Shown here in pieces: positions 1-8,471 of a DNA stretch of 64,000 bases (its first letter is position 1; every line of letters begins with the position of its first letter). The notes under the pieces were generated by a model. That model saw only the letters and a list, made by a program, of their open reading frames with translations. It was not told the DNA's origin and made no database searches. The translations under genes were made by a program, and so were the position numbers. Origin of the DNA: Salegentibacter sediminis (GTDB taxonomy: Bacteria; Bacteroidota; Bacteroidia; Flavobacteriales; Flavobacteriaceae); contig NZ_MSJR01000001.1 of NCBI RefSeq assembly GCF_002078605.1, positions 620,001 through 684,000 on the forward strand. The letters are read 5' to 3'.

Positions 1-93
1 AATTTCCGATCCTGATTTCTGAGCTGACAGGGTGCCTGTGCTTAATACTAAACACAGAAGGATAGCCAGTCTGAAATTAAATTTTGATTCCAT
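1..93 (-). CDS. N-terminus of a secreted protein, cut by the left edge
   Basis: Only the first 31 codons are in the window, read from an ATG at 93 toward the left edge. They encode a charged start (MESKFNFR), a hydrophobic core (LAILLCLVLSTGTL) and a likely signal peptidase I site after SAQ, so the product is exported to the periplasm or beyond. Nothing of the mature domain is visible, so no function can be given. It lies downstream of the histidine kinase operon on the same strand, separated by a hairpin terminator, and so is probably transcribed on its own. Confidence 0.6.
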   Translation of the reverse strand, partial: MESKFNFRLAILLCLVLSTGTLSAQKSGSEI

Positions 94-116
94 GAATGTT
101 TAGGTATTGGAATAAA

Positions 117-140
117 AATGAGGTGCGCAGGCACCTCATT
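117..140 (-). terminator. Rho-independent terminator after the histidine kinase operon
   Basis: A perfect 10-bp stem (AATGAGGTGC / GCACCTCATT) with a 4-nt loop. On the minus strand it is followed by TTTTTATT. It lies about 90 bp past the stop of the hybrid kinase gene and closes the minus-strand operon. Confidence 0.8.
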
Positions 141-227
141 TCTTTTAGGCTAATTCAAACTATATATGTTGTAATCTGCGATATATAATTTTACTAGCCA
201 GGTTTTTGCAAAGCATATGCCAAAGCG

Positions 228-2450
228 CTAAACGGTTGATTCTCTTAATGCTAAATGAGTGTTAATCTTTCTGTAGAACTCTTCCGTCTTGTATGGTTTG
301 GGAATAATATCACTAAACCCATTTCCGTAGAATTCGTCCAGATTATCATCAAGGGTGACCGCGGTTAGCGCAATTATCGGGATATTTCCATTGAATTTTC
401 TAATTGCCGCGGTAGCTTCAATTCCACTTATGCCGGGCATATGAATATCCATAAGGACCAGATCGAATTCTTCAGATTTTATTTTTTCTATAGCATCGGT
501 TCCGTTATCGGCGACATCGCAAATAGTACCGTTCTTTTCAAGAATCTTCCTGGTAATCATTTGGTTGATCTTGTTGTCTTCAACCACCAGGATTTTTTTA
601 CCTTTCATCAACTCCATATTTTCTGTGGTAGTTGGAAGTTCAGTAGATTCATTTTTTGTAAATTCTTCTGCCTCAAACTTAAGCTTAAACGTAAAGCAGG
701 ATCCTTTTCCCAGTTCGCTTTCCAGGGTAATTTCACTTCCCAGTAAATGGAGAAGGTTTTTAACAATAGATAGGCCGAGTCCGGTGCCACCGAATTTTCG
801 GTTTATCTGGGTTGAGCCCTGGGTGAAATTTTCAAAAATGGCTTTTTGTTTTTCCTTGGTGATTCCCTCGCCATTATCTTTTATTTCAAAATTTAACCAA
901 ATAAATGGGCCCTCCTGCCTGGTCTTTTTAACGCTTATCCAAATATCTCCATTCTCTGTAAACTTGATGGAATTTCCTATTAAGTTGATGAGTACTTGCG
1001 AGATCTTGAGAGGGTCACCTTTTATTTTACGGGGAATCTCCTTATCAAAAGTAAAGTGGATTTTTGTATGTTTTTCATCGGCTGAATTTTTAAGGGCGAT
1101 GAGCACATCTGAAATTCTTTGCTCCAGATTAAAACTGGCTTCCATAACTTCCACCTTATTGGCCTCGAGCTTGTTGAGGTCCAGGATATTATTGATGAGC
1201 GATAACAGGTATTCCCCGGAAAATTTCAGGGAATTCAGGTGTTCTTTTTGGTTTTCAGTAGGACTCTCTTCCAGTAATAAATGGGTGAGCCCGGTAACAG
1301 CATATAAAGGAGTGCGAAGCTCATGTGTGATGGTAGAAAGGAACTGTGCCTTGGCCATAGATGCTTTTTCGGCGTTTTCTTTGGCTTTGGTGAGTTCTGT
1401 ATTTTTCTTCTGAAGCAACTCATTGGCTCTTGCTCTCAGATTATTGTTCTTATAAAGCGATAAAGTTAATAAGGAGAGGATAGTGATTAAAGCTACACTT
1501 AAAATGGTAGTAAGCTTATTTACTTTTAATGATCGTTCCTGCTCGGCGTTTTGAAGGGCGAGTTCATTGAGACTGCTTTTCATGGCATCCACTCCATATC
1601 GGGTGGTGGCATCTAATGCCATGGCTTCCTTGTTCATGTTAAAGATAGAATCCCTAATCCTGTTACTGATCTTTAGGAATTCAAGAGCCAGTGCCGGATT
1701 GCCTATTTCTTCATGAACCCTGCTAAGCACCTTGTTGGAACTGGTTAATAACCCGCTAAAGCTCTGTTCTACCCCTATATCTCTTGCTTTTTCGAGATCG
1801 ATGAGGGCTAAATTGTAATTTTTTAATTCGGCATGACTTCTACCGCGGTAATAATGAAGCCGGGAAATCTCGTAAAGGTCAGGAGTATCATCGTTTCTTA
1901 AGTATTCTTCTGCCTTATTAAAATTAGAGAGGGCCAGAGAAGGATTTTGATCCAGGTTTAGATTTACGATCCCACGGTTTAGGTGAATAATACCCAGATA
2001 TTCAGTATTGTCATTTTGAACAGATAGGCTTTCAGCAAGATTTAAATATTGGTGAGCCCGGTTGCTTTCTTTTTCTGAATTAAGGATTTTTGCGTAGGTT
2101 ATATAGCTGTAAGCCAGCCCCATATCGTCTTCGATTTCCCGCTGGATGGAAATAGCGCGATTCAACTCGGTAGTAGCTTTGCTATACTCATGCCGAATGT
2201 AGTATAACTTAGCCAGAATGCTACTGGAGAGAGCAATATATTTTTTGTTATCTATGGCTTTTGAAAATTCAAGGGAAGTGTTTAGCTGCTGCAAGGCCTT
2301 ATCGAAATCCAGAATATTTATTGATTCTTCTGCTTCCCCCAGGAGCTTTTGGATTCTTGCATTGGTCTCTTCAATCTCATCAACATCCTGGGTTGGTAAG
2401 GAGACTGAGAAAAATAAGAAAAATACCCATATATGCGTAAAGTTCATCAC
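228..2450 (-). CDS. Hybrid two-component sensor histidine kinase with TPR sensor region
   Basis: A 740-residue sensor kinase. The N-terminus is hydrophobic (residues 5-20, signal or anchor). Residues about 40-270 are helical TPR-like repeats, predicted periplasmic. A membrane segment at about 313-334 is followed by a coiled coil, then a HisKA domain with phospho-acceptor His376 (THELRTP). The HATPase domain shows N493 in the N box, DNGEGI at 525-530 and GGTGLGL at 554-560. A C-terminal receiver has VVEDN at 622-626, phospho-acceptor Asp668 (MDIHMP) and a conserved Lys in PKPY. No DNA-binding output domain follows, so the signal must pass to another protein by phosphorelay or contact. It is the last gene of a minus-strand operon, 37 bp after the GAPDH gene, and its ligand cannot be predicted. 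Confidence 0.93.
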   Translation of the reverse strand: MMNFTHIWVFFLFFSVSLPTQDVDEIEETNARIQKLLGEAEESINILDFDKALQQLNTSLEFSKAIDNKKYIALSSSILAKLYYIRHEYSKATTELNRAISIQREIEDDMGLAYSYITYAKILNSEKESNRAHQYLNLAESLSVQNDNTEYLGIIHLNRGIVNLNLDQNPSLALSNFNKAEEYLRNDDTPDLYEISRLHYYRGRSHAELKNYNLALIDLEKARDIGVEQSFSGLLTSSNKVLSRVHEEIGNPALALEFLKISNRIRDSIFNMNKEAMALDATTRYGVDAMKSSLNELALQNAEQERSLKVNKLTTILSVALITILSLLTLSLYKNNNLRARANELLQKKNTELTKAKENAEKASMAKAQFLSTITHELRTPLYAVTGLTHLLLEESPTENQKEHLNSLKFSGEYLLSLINNILDLNKLEANKVEVMEASFNLEQRISDVLIALKNSADEKHTKIHFTFDKEIPRKIKGDPLKISQVLINLIGNSIKFTENGDIWISVKKTRQEGPFIWLNFEIKDNGEGITKEKQKAIFENFTQGSTQINRKFGGTGLGLSIVKNLLHLLGSEITLESELGKGSCFTFKLKFEAEEFTKNESTELPTTTENMELMKGKKILVVEDNKINQMITRKILEKNGTICDVADNGTDAIEKIKSEEFDLVLMDIHMPGISGIEATAAIRKFNGNIPIIALTAVTLDDNLDEFYGNGFSDIIPKPYKTEEFYRKINTHLALRESTV

Positions 2451-2487
2451 TTGGGGTGGTTGGAGGCTAATTTGATGTTAAATATAG

Positions 2488-3495
2488 TTAATTATCATTA
2501 ACCACTGAAATTAAATCGATAAGCCTGCTGGAATAACCAATTTCATTATCATACCAGCCAATAAGTTTAACGAGCCTTCCGCCTATCACCGAGGTCATTT
2601 GAGCATCAAAAATGCAGGAATGGCTGTTGCCCTGTATATCTATGGATACTATGGGATCTTCAGTATAACTTAAGATTCCTGCCAGTTTCTCTTCCGAAGC
2701 TTTCTTAAACAGTTTGTTTACCTCTTCAATGGAGGTTTGTTTCCTGATATTTAGGGTCATATCGGTTAGGGAGCCATTGGGTACAGGAACCCGAATCCCG
2801 CAGCCTCCAATAACTTTGCTTAAATCGGGGAAAATGTGTGTTAAGGCTTTAGCGGCGCCCGTTGTGGTTGGAATGATAGATTGTGCTGCTGCCCTGCTTC
2901 GCCTAAGGTCACGGTGGGGCTTATCATGCAGACTTTGATCGGAGGTATAAGAGTGAACCGTGGTGATATAGGCCTGTTCTACTCCAAAATGCTCGTGAAT
3001 AAGTTTAAGCATAGGCGCAGCATTATTCGTAGTACAGGAAGCATTGGAGATAATCTTCTCTGTGCCGTCAAGAATATGCTCATTTACCCCTAAAACCACC
3101 ATTTTAATCCTGTCGTCCTGAGGTGGAACAGAGAGAATCACTTTCTTTACCCCTTCTTTTAAATGATGCTGAAGATCCTTGGTAGTTTTAAATTTTCCGG
3201 AAGCTTCAACTACATAATCTACTTTATAATTCTCCCAATTAAGTTCTTTAGGATGAGATTTGTTTAGCAGTTTTACCGGATTTCCGTCGACATTAAATCC
3301 GTCTTCAGAAGCACGAATCTCATTTTTTAAGACTCCGTGAATACTGTCGTATTTCAATAAATGAATTAAGGTAGGAGCATCAGAAATATCGTTGACTACT
3401 ACCACCCTGATAGTGGGGTGTCCAATTAACAACCTAAAAAGGTTACGTCCTATACGACCAAAACCATTTATGGCTATATTGATTTTTGCCCGCAT
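2488..3495 (-). CDS. gap: Type I glyceraldehyde-3-phosphate dehydrogenase
   Basis: A 335-residue cytosolic enzyme that interconverts glyceraldehyde-3-phosphate and 1,3-bisphosphoglycerate. The Rossmann motif NGFGRIGR starts at residue 10, Asp36 sits where the NAD ribose is bound, the catalytic Cys154 is in SNASCTTN, and His181 is in the TTVHSYT motif. The sequence after the catalytic Cys (NNAAP) differs from the usual N-CLAP. LLKYDS and the DLRRSRAAA stretch resemble GapB/Gap2-type enzymes more than strictly glycolytic GapA, so an anabolic or dual-cofactor role is possible. That isozyme reading is inference. It lies between lipA (13 bp upstream) and the hybrid kinase in one operon. Confidence 0.93.
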   Translation of the reverse strand: MRAKINIAINGFGRIGRNLFRLLIGHPTIRVVVVNDISDAPTLIHLLKYDSIHGVLKNEIRASEDGFNVDGNPVKLLNKSHPKELNWENYKVDYVVEASGKFKTTKDLQHHLKEGVKKVILSVPPQDDRIKMVVLGVNEHILDGTEKIISNASCTTNNAAPMLKLIHEHFGVEQAYITTVHSYTSDQSLHDKPHRDLRRSRAAAQSIIPTTTGAAKALTHIFPDLSKVIGGCGIRVPVPNGSLTDMTLNIRKQTSIEEVNKLFKKASEEKLAGILSYTEDPIVSIDIQGNSHSCIFDAQMTSVIGGRLVKLIGWYDNEIGYSSRLIDLISVVNDN

Positions 3496-3508
3496 AGAAA
3501 GCTCTTGC

Positions 3509-4387
3509 TTAGTTTATGTGTTTTTGTGCTTTATAAGAGGAACGTACCAGAGCACTGCTTTCCACGTGACGGAAGCCCAAATCCAATCCTATAGCCTCGT
3601 ATTTCTTAAACTGATCCGGAGTAATGAATTGTTTCACCGGTAAATGTTTTTTGCTGGGTTGAAGATATTGCCCAATAGTTACCACATCTACTCCGGCATC
3701 TTTTAAATCATGAAGCGTTTGAATTACTTCATCCTCCTGTTCTCCAAGACCAAGCATGATCCCAGATTTTGTTCGGTTGATGCCTTGTTCTTTAAGATAA
3801 CGTAAAACTTCCAGGCTTCGCTCGTACTTGGCCTGAATTCTTACCTCGCGGGTTAATCGCTTTACGGTTTCCATATTATGGGAGACCACTTCCGGAGCAA
3901 CTTCAATAATACGATCAAGATTTCTTTCATTTCCCTGGAAATCGGGAATAAGAGTTTCCAATGTGGTTTCAGGATTCATTCTTCGAATGGCCTTTACCGT
4001 CTCGGCCCAAATGATAGAACCCATATCTTTAAGGTCATCGCGGTCTACACTTGTGATTACCGCGTGTTTGATCTTCATGAGCTTAATAGATCGGGCAACT
4101 TTCTCGGGTTCATCCCAATCTACAGTTTCCGGCCTACCGGTTTTAACCCCGCAAAATCCACAGGACCGGGTACAAATATTTCCCAGAATCATAAAAGTAG
4201 CTGTGCCTTCACTCCAGCATTCCCCCATATTGGGACAGCTCCCGGAGGTACATATAGTATGGAGGTCATATTTGTCTACCAGACTACGTAACTCGGTGTA
4301 TTTTTTTCCGGTAGGTAGCTTAACCCTTAACCATTTAGGTTTGGATTTTGTCCTGGTTTCTTTAGGGGAAATTGTCTCTGTACTCAT
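3509..4387 (-). CDS. lipA: Lipoyl synthase
   Basis: Radical SAM enzyme that inserts two sulfurs into protein-bound octanoyl groups to make lipoyl cofactors for pyruvate and 2-oxoglutarate dehydrogenases and the glycine cleavage system. From the ATG at 4387 it has 292 residues. The auxiliary 4Fe-4S cysteines are C46, C51 and C57 ([12 protein letters not shown]); the radical SAM triad CTRSCGFC gives C72, C76 and C79; and the C-terminal RSSY motif (282-285) carries the Ser ligand of the auxiliary cluster. The frame also opens at a TTG at 4399, but the ATG is the better start. It follows the ECF sigma gene by about 70 bp and precedes gap. Confidence 0.96.
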   Translation of the reverse strand: MSTETISPKETRTKSKPKWLRVKLPTGKKYTELRSLVDKYDLHTICTSGSCPNMGECWSEGTATFMILGNICTRSCGFCGVKTGRPETVDWDEPEKVARSIKLMKIKHAVITSVDRDDLKDMGSIIWAETVKAIRRMNPETTLETLIPDFQGNERNLDRIIEVAPEVVSHNMETVKRLTREVRIQAKYERSLEVLRYLKEQGINRTKSGIMLGLGEQEDEVIQTLHDLKDAGVDVVTIGQYLQPSKKHLPVKQFITPDQFKKYEAIGLDLGFRHVESSALVRSSYKAQKHIN

Positions 4388-4460
4388 AGCAAAATTCAAT
4401 TGGTCAAAGATACAATAATCTGTGTAACTGCATAAATTAGGCGGGCTTTGTTCTAATTGC

Positions 4461-5033
4461 TTACAGGCTGTTTCTGTTTTTTATAATCTCCGCCAGTAGT
4501 TTTTTGGCTCTAAGCAATTTAACCTTAACATTGTTCATCGGTTCATTAAGAGCTTCAGCGATTTCCTTGTAGGATTTCTCCTGAAAATATCTAAGATTAA
4601 TCACTTCCTGGTAATGAGGTTTTAACTGCTTGATATCGGTTAGCAATTGTGCGAGATGCTGTTCCTTGATGAGCTTGTCTTCAATAGTAGGGGTTTCATC
4701 GGCAATCTTATGAACCTGACTTATATTTTCTGAAGTGGTTTTAGACCTTATAGAAGCATTCTTTTTTCTAATAAGATCTACATGCAGATTTTTTGATATC
4801 GCAATAAGCCAGGTGCTAAAAGAATAATTCTCATCGAAACTTTGAATCTTATTAAAAGCTTTGGAAAAAGTTTGAATGCTTATGTCTTCAGCCTCATATT
4901 CATCGCGGGTTTTTTTTAGCTGAAAACCATACACATCATTCCAGAATTTATCCAGTAGATAATTGAAGGCAGTCTGACTTCCATTCTTGGCGGCTTTTAT
5001 CTTGGCAAGCAGCTCCTCCTGGTTTATTTCCAA
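4461..5033 (-). CDS. ECF-type RNA polymerase sigma-70 factor
   Basis: A 190-residue sigma factor with region 2 (about residues 24-90, including the [13 protein letters not shown] helix) and region 4 (about 130-180, [20 protein letters not shown] helix-turn-helix), and no region 1 or 3. It starts at a TTG that overlaps the last 10 bases of the upstream glycosyltransferase gene. No ATG lies near the N-terminus, so translational coupling to the glycosyltransferase is likely. No anti-sigma or FecR-like gene is adjacent, so how it is controlled is not apparent. Its target promoters are unknown. Confidence 0.9.
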   Translation of the reverse strand: MEINQEELLAKIKAAKNGSQTAFNYLLDKFWNDVYGFQLKKTRDEYEAEDISIQTFSKAFNKIQSFDENYSFSTWLIAISKNLHVDLIRKKNASIRSKTTSENISQVHKIADETPTIEDKLIKEQHLAQLLTDIKQLKPHYQEVINLRYFQEKSYKEIAEALNEPMNNVKVKLLRAKKLLAEIIKNRNSL

Positions 5034-6127
5034 TGGCTTGGTTTTGAGAAAATATTAGCTATAAAAATGCTTAAATGCGATAAGATTAAAAATACTTCTA
5101 AAAGCGGAAATAACCAAACCACATCTGTTTCTCCTAATTTTCGTGCCGATTTGTAATAGACCAGCAATTCTAAAAACAATAAGATCCCTAACGCCAATAA
5201 TACTATTACGGGGTAAACCTGCGCGATTAATAAAATTGGCAATAATAGCCAGAAAAATAACCTGGAGCTGTAAAAAAGACCCAGTAGCAATTTATGTTTT
5301 GGTTTGTAATGTTTGGCAATGGAGGTGTGTCTTCTTTTCTGCTGAAACCAACTCTGAAAAGAGCTTTTTGGGACACTACGGGTTATAGCATCCTTATTGA
5401 AACAAATAGCGGTGTTGGTGGGTGTAGCGGCTTCATTCACAAAAAGATCATCATCCCCCGATCGCAGATGCAAATGACTGGCAAAACCTTTATGCGCATA
5501 AAATTCTTCTGAGGTATACGCCAGGTTTCGACCTACGCCCATATAAGGACTTCCCAGCCTGGCATAAGAAAAATACTGAATGGCAGTAAGTAGGGTTTCA
5601 AACCTTATCAGTTTGTTTAATAAGGAATTTTTATGCTTAAAGTAACCGCCATAGCCCAGGATAATACTCTTTTCGCCCTTAAAATTTTGGACCATTTCAG
5701 CAATCCATTTGTTGGATTGAGGGGCGCAATCGGCATCGGTGAATAGGAGGTGAGAGTTTCTGGCTTTTTTTATTCCAAGGGTAAGAGCATATTTTTTATT
5801 CGCCCAGAAAGCTTCGTTATTCTGAACGTTCACAATCTTTATACGTCCATCTATTTTCTGAAATTCCTCGATTACCTCGAGGGTATTATCGGTGGAAGCA
5901 TCATTGATTACTACAACCTCAAAATCGGGATAATCCTGTTCCAAAACTGAGGGAAGAAAATTCCTTAAATTTTCAGCTTCGTTTTTAGCACAAATAATTA
6001 CAGAAACCGGAAAGCCAGCTTTGTCGATCTTTCGGTTTCTGGCATTGGCAAACGAGAGAAAAGCCAGGAAAAAAAGGATATTGATTAAACTGAATAATAA
6101 ATAGAAACCGAGTAAAGTTAGGGCCAT
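5024..6127 (-). CDS. Membrane glycosyltransferase, family GT2
   Basis: A 367-residue processive-type GT2 enzyme. An N-terminal membrane helix (about 3-25) is followed by a GT-A domain with VSVIICAKNEAENL (nucleotide-sugar binding), VINDAST, a TDADC metal-binding DxD-like motif, and a QQKRRH segment in the position of the QxxRW motif. Two or more hydrophobic helices lie at about 280-345. It probably adds sugars to a lipid or surface polysaccharide at the inner membrane; donor and acceptor are unknown. It sits 4 bp after a small membrane protein gene and overlaps the sigma-factor gene by 10 bp, so all three are probably co-transcribed. Confidence 0.88.
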   Translation of the reverse strand: MALTLLGFYLLFSLINILFFLAFLSFANARNRKIDKAGFPVSVIICAKNEAENLRNFLPSVLEQDYPDFEVVVINDASTDNTLEVIEEFQKIDGRIKIVNVQNNEAFWANKKYALTLGIKKARNSHLLFTDADCAPQSNKWIAEMVQNFKGEKSIILGYGGYFKHKNSLLNKLIRFETLLTAIQYFSYARLGSPYMGVGRNLAYTSEEFYAHKGFASHLHLRSGDDDLFVNEAATPTNTAICFNKDAITRSVPKSSFQSWFQQKRRHTSIAKHYKPKHKLLLGLFYSSRLFFWLLLPILLIAQVYPVIVLLALGILLFLELLVYYKSARKLGETDVVWLFPLLEVFLILSHLSIFIANIFSKPSHWK

Positions 6128-6131
6128 TCAG

Positions 6132-6347
6132 TTATTTAATCTGTTTCCCTTGTGTATCGGTGCTACAATTTCCCATTTCTTCAGGCATCTTTCCGCAGAA
6201 ACTGCAGGATTCGCCTTCCTTATTTAAATACGGACTTTGGCTAGCACAGGTGCCGGCAAATTTTCCGTCTTTCTTACTCCAAATTTTTATAGCAAGCCCT
6301 GCAAAGGCAAGAGCTAGCAATACTATACTTATGATTATTAATTTCAT
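6132..6347 (-). CDS. Small membrane or secreted Cys-rich protein
   Basis: A 71-residue protein starting at the ATG at 6347; a longer in-frame extension upstream is hydrophobic but lacks support. One N-terminal membrane helix (MKLIIISIVLLALAFAGLAI) is followed by a soluble tail containing GTCASQSPYLN and a CSFCGKMP pair, plus another Cys near the end. This compact Cys pattern matches a family found upstream of glycosyltransferase genes in many Flavobacteriaceae, usually annotated only as membrane or secreted protein. The cysteines could bind a metal or form disulfides. It is the first gene of the operon that runs to the hybrid kinase. Confidence 0.75.
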   Translation of the reverse strand: MKLIIISIVLLALAFAGLAIKIWSKKDGKFAGTCASQSPYLNKEGESCSFCGKMPEEMGNCSTDTQGKQIK

Positions 6348-6365
6348 GCTGATAAATTTCTTCTG

Positions 6366-6397
6366 CAAAAATAACAATAAAAACAGGATTGGTAAAA
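6366..6397 (-). promoter_or_regulatory. Candidate promoter of the operon ending at the hybrid kinase
   Basis: On the minus strand TATTTTTG (6373 to 6366) matches the Bacteroidota -7 consensus TAnnTTTG. TTTA lies 20 bp upstream, one base from the -33 consensus TTTG. It would start transcription about 15 bp before the ATG at 6347. Confidence 0.45.
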
Positions 6398-6478
6398 TTA
6401 GATAGCACATTAGGAAAAGCTTTACACTATTTAACTAAACATTATATGTAAATCTCTAATAATGTTGGGGTTACGAAA

Positions 6479-6486
6479 TAGATTTG
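6479..6486 (+). promoter_or_regulatory. Candidate -7 element of the fasciclin lipoprotein gene
   Basis: TAGATTTG matches TAnnTTTG exactly, 28 bp before the ATG at 6514. No convincing -33 TTTG is found at 19-21 bp spacing. Confidence 0.4.
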
Positions 6487-6513
6487 CGGGTTAATAAATT
6501 AAAAAGCTCAATT

Positions 6514-7128
6514 ATGAAAATTAAAAAGATTTTGCTTATACTATTTTTAGGTCTTTTTGTGTTTTCTTCTTGTGAAGATGAAAAGAAAAAGGCTGAAGAG
6601 GAAAGATTAGAAAGACAGGAGGCTGAACGAGCCGCCGAATTGCAGGCCGAAGAAGAACGTATGGACCGGGAAGCAAACAGTATTACCGCAAAAACTATGG
6701 AAGATGATTCGCTGAGTTCCTTGTCTGGCGCTTTACAAAATGCCGGGCTTGCACAAACTTTTACTGAAGAGGAGGGACCGTATACTATTTTTGCTCCTAC
6801 CAATGAGGCATTCCAAAAGATTGATCAGGCTACTTTGGATACATTAATGAAAAGTGAAAACCGCGAAAAGTTGAGCGATGTGCTCAAATATCACGTAGTG
6901 GAGGATAAAATAACGGCAGAGGAACTTTCTAAAAGAATTGATCAGGGTAATGGAGAATATACCATAACAACCTTAAGTGGAGCCTCGCTTACTGCTCTTA
7001 AGAGTGGAGATGATATCCTTCTCAAAGATGAGAACGGCAATACTGCTAAAATCACTAAAACTAATATTGATGCCTCAAACGGTGTTATTCATCAAATAGA
7101 TGGAGTGGTGATTGGAAAAAAATCCTAG
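6514..7128 (+). CDS. Fasciclin-domain lipoprotein
   Basis: A 204-residue exported lipoprotein. The lipobox FSSC puts the lipidated Cys at residue 20. A highly charged coiled-coil segment rich in Lys, Glu and Arg (about 25-60) is followed by one FAS1 domain (about 65-200) with the typical YTIFAPTNEAF and DVLKYHVV motifs and a final NGVIHQIDGVV. FAS1 domains mediate adhesion or weak protein interactions on the cell surface; the coiled coil probably holds the domain away from the membrane. The ATG at 6514 was chosen because the signal peptide begins there; the frame also opens at a TTG at 6484. It is monocistronic, with a terminator directly downstream. Confidence 0.9.
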   Translation: MKIKKILLILFLGLFVFSSCEDEKKKAEEERLERQEAERAAELQAEEERMDREANSITAKTMEDDSLSSLSGALQNAGLAQTFTEEEGPYTIFAPTNEAFQKIDQATLDTLMKSENREKLSDVLKYHVVEDKITAEELSKRIDQGNGEYTITTLSGASLTALKSGDDILLKDENGNTAKITKTNIDASNGVIHQIDGVVIGKKS

Positions 7129-7162
7129 CGGTTTAAATGAATAAACATAAAGTTTAAAAGTG

Positions 7163-7201
7163 AAAGCTACCGGCAACTACCAGTAGCTTTTTCATTTTTT
7201 T
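7163..7201 (+). terminator. Terminator of the fasciclin gene
   Basis: Stem AAAGCTAC (7163-7170) / GTAGCTTT (7183-7190), with two further G-C pairs inside, followed by TTCATTTTTTT on the plus strand. It lies 35 bp past the stop codon. Confidence 0.75.
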
Positions 7202-7206
7202 AAGTA

Positions 7207-7244
7207 CAAAAAAAAGCTTCATTTCCTGTAAAGGAAATGAAGCT
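7207..7244 (-). terminator. Strong terminator downstream of the TPP riboswitch
   Basis: On the minus strand a 13-bp perfect stem (7244-7232 with 7227-7215) and a 4-nt loop are followed by eight U. A smaller hairpin (GAGGC/GCCTC, 7254-7268) lies between it and the riboswitch. It is well placed to be the expression-platform terminator: ligand-bound aptamer allows it to form and transcription stops. Confidence 0.8.
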
Positions 7245-7275
7245 CCTCTATATGAGGCGTTTAGCCTCGATAGAT

Positions 7276-7350
7276 TCAATATTTCCTACACTGGGATTAT
7301 CCAGATCAGGTTGTGCGGGTATAATCTCAGCCTAAGCACCCCGATATTGA
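7276..7350 (-). ncRNA. TPP riboswitch (THI element) without a downstream gene
   Basis: Read on the minus strand, the region holds the hallmarks of the thiamine pyrophosphate aptamer: GGGGTGC, GGCTGAGA, a following ATACCC, then CCTGATCTGGATAAT. A 7-bp P1 helix (TCAATAT at 7350-7344 with ATATTGA at 7282-7276) closes the element. About 75 nt matches the usual aptamer size. A terminator follows, but beyond it on this strand lies only the antisense of the fasciclin gene, with no thiamine biosynthesis or transport gene. Upstream on the same strand is murB, ending about 100 bp before. It is either an orphan left after gene loss, a 3' element of the murB transcript, or a regulator acting in trans. 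Confidence 0.88.
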
Positions 7351-7451
7351 TATAATAAAGATAAGGAATAAAAAGAGGAGGCTTTGATAATAAAATCTTA
7401 AATAAAAGCTTTTTAAACTGTAGGGGTTGTTAAATATATTCCTACAAAAAA

Positions 7452-8465
7452 TTAGAATATATTCACTTCGGTTTCCAGCTTTATTTTGAACTCTGAAAAT
7501 ATCTTGTTGCGAATTTCTTTGGAAAGGTCAAGCAACTCCTCGCCTGTAGCTTCCCCGTAGTTTACAAGGACCAGTGCCTGGTTTTTATGCACCCCGGCAT
7601 CGCCTCTGCGGTAGCCCTTAAGGCCTACCTTATCAATAAGCCAGCCGGCGGGTACTTTCACCTTGTCTTCGTCTATAGGATAAGAAGGGATTTCCGGAAA
7701 TTTTTCCCGTAGTTTTAAATACTCTACTTTTCTGATTATTGGATTCTTAAAAAAACTTCCGCTGTTGCCAAGCACCCGTGGGTCTGGTAATTTAGACTGC
7801 CGAATAGCGATTACAGCATTGGAAATGTCTTTTATCCCTGGTTTGGTTATTTTTTCTCCAACCAACCAATCATTTATTGCCCCGTAGCCGGTGTGCAATT
7901 GGTGTTGAGTTTTGCTTAACCTAAACCTTACAGAGGTAATTATGTATTGGTCCTTTAATCTTTGCTTAAAAACGGAATTTCTATATCCGAATTCACAATC
8001 TTCAGGTTTGAAGGTTACCTCTTCAAGAGTTTGTATTTGTATTGCGGTGCAGGATTCAAAAACATCTTTCAGCTCTACCCCATAAGCACCAATATTTTGA
8101 ATAGGGGCTGTTCCTACGTTTCCGGGGATAAGGGAAAGGTTTTCAAGGCCGCCGAAATCGCGCTCCAGCGTCCATAAGACAAATTGATGCCAGTTTTCCC
8201 CGGCATTGGCTTCTACAACAACCTCATCTTCAGTTTCAGAAATGATTTGTTTGCCGGTAAGACCAATATGTAAAACTGTTTTGGAGATATCCTGGGTGAG
8301 GAGCATATTGCTCCCGCCGCCCAGGATAAATATTTCTGATGCATAGGTTTGCTGAAGTGCCTTCCTTAATTCTTCAGGAGAAGAAACCGAAATAAACTTT
8401 CTGGCATTTACGTCTATACCAAAGGTGTTATAATTCTTCAAAGAAACATTTTCAGAAACCTGCAT
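7452..8465 (-). CDS. murB: UDP-N-acetylmuramate dehydrogenase (UDP-N-acetylenolpyruvoylglucosamine reductase)
   Basis: A 337-residue cytosolic FAD enzyme that reduces UDP-GlcNAc-enolpyruvate with NADPH to UDP-MurNAc, the second committed step of peptidoglycan synthesis. The FAD-binding half shows NTFGIDV, ILGGGSNML and SLIPGNVGTAPIQNIGAYG. The substrate half has GYRNSVFK (the Tyr insertion of type I MurB), GNSGSFFKNP with the proton-donor Ser, and an Ala-Gly-Trp-Leu-Ile segment. Length fits type I MurB. It follows the aminotransferase gene by 6 bp on the same strand, so the two are probably co-transcribed. A TPP riboswitch lies 100 bp past its stop. Confidence 0.95.
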   Translation of the reverse strand: MQVSENVSLKNYNTFGIDVNARKFISVSSPEELRKALQQTYASEIFILGGGSNMLLTQDISKTVLHIGLTGKQIISETEDEVVVEANAGENWHQFVLWTLERDFGGLENLSLIPGNVGTAPIQNIGAYGVELKDVFESCTAIQIQTLEEVTFKPEDCEFGYRNSVFKQRLKDQYIITSVRFRLSKTQHQLHTGYGAINDWLVGEKITKPGIKDISNAVIAIRQSKLPDPRVLGNSGSFFKNPIIRKVEYLKLREKFPEIPSYPIDEDKVKVPAGWLIDKVGLKGYRRGDAGVHKNQALVLVNYGEATGEELLDLSKEIRNKIFSEFKIKLETEVNIF

Positions 8466-8471
8466 ATGAGC

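Noticed and set aside
565-1413. 282-codon plus-strand open frame inside the hybrid kinase gene
   Set aside because: It is antisense to the HisKA/HATPase coding region, has no recognisable domain, and the kinase motifs on the minus strand are unambiguous.
7154-7195. Mini-frame on the minus strand (13 codons, MKKLLVVAGSFHF) after the TPP riboswitch
   Set aside because: It is simply the fasciclin terminator hairpin read backwards; too short and not preceded by a plausible initiation region, so it is not taken as the riboswitch-controlled gene.
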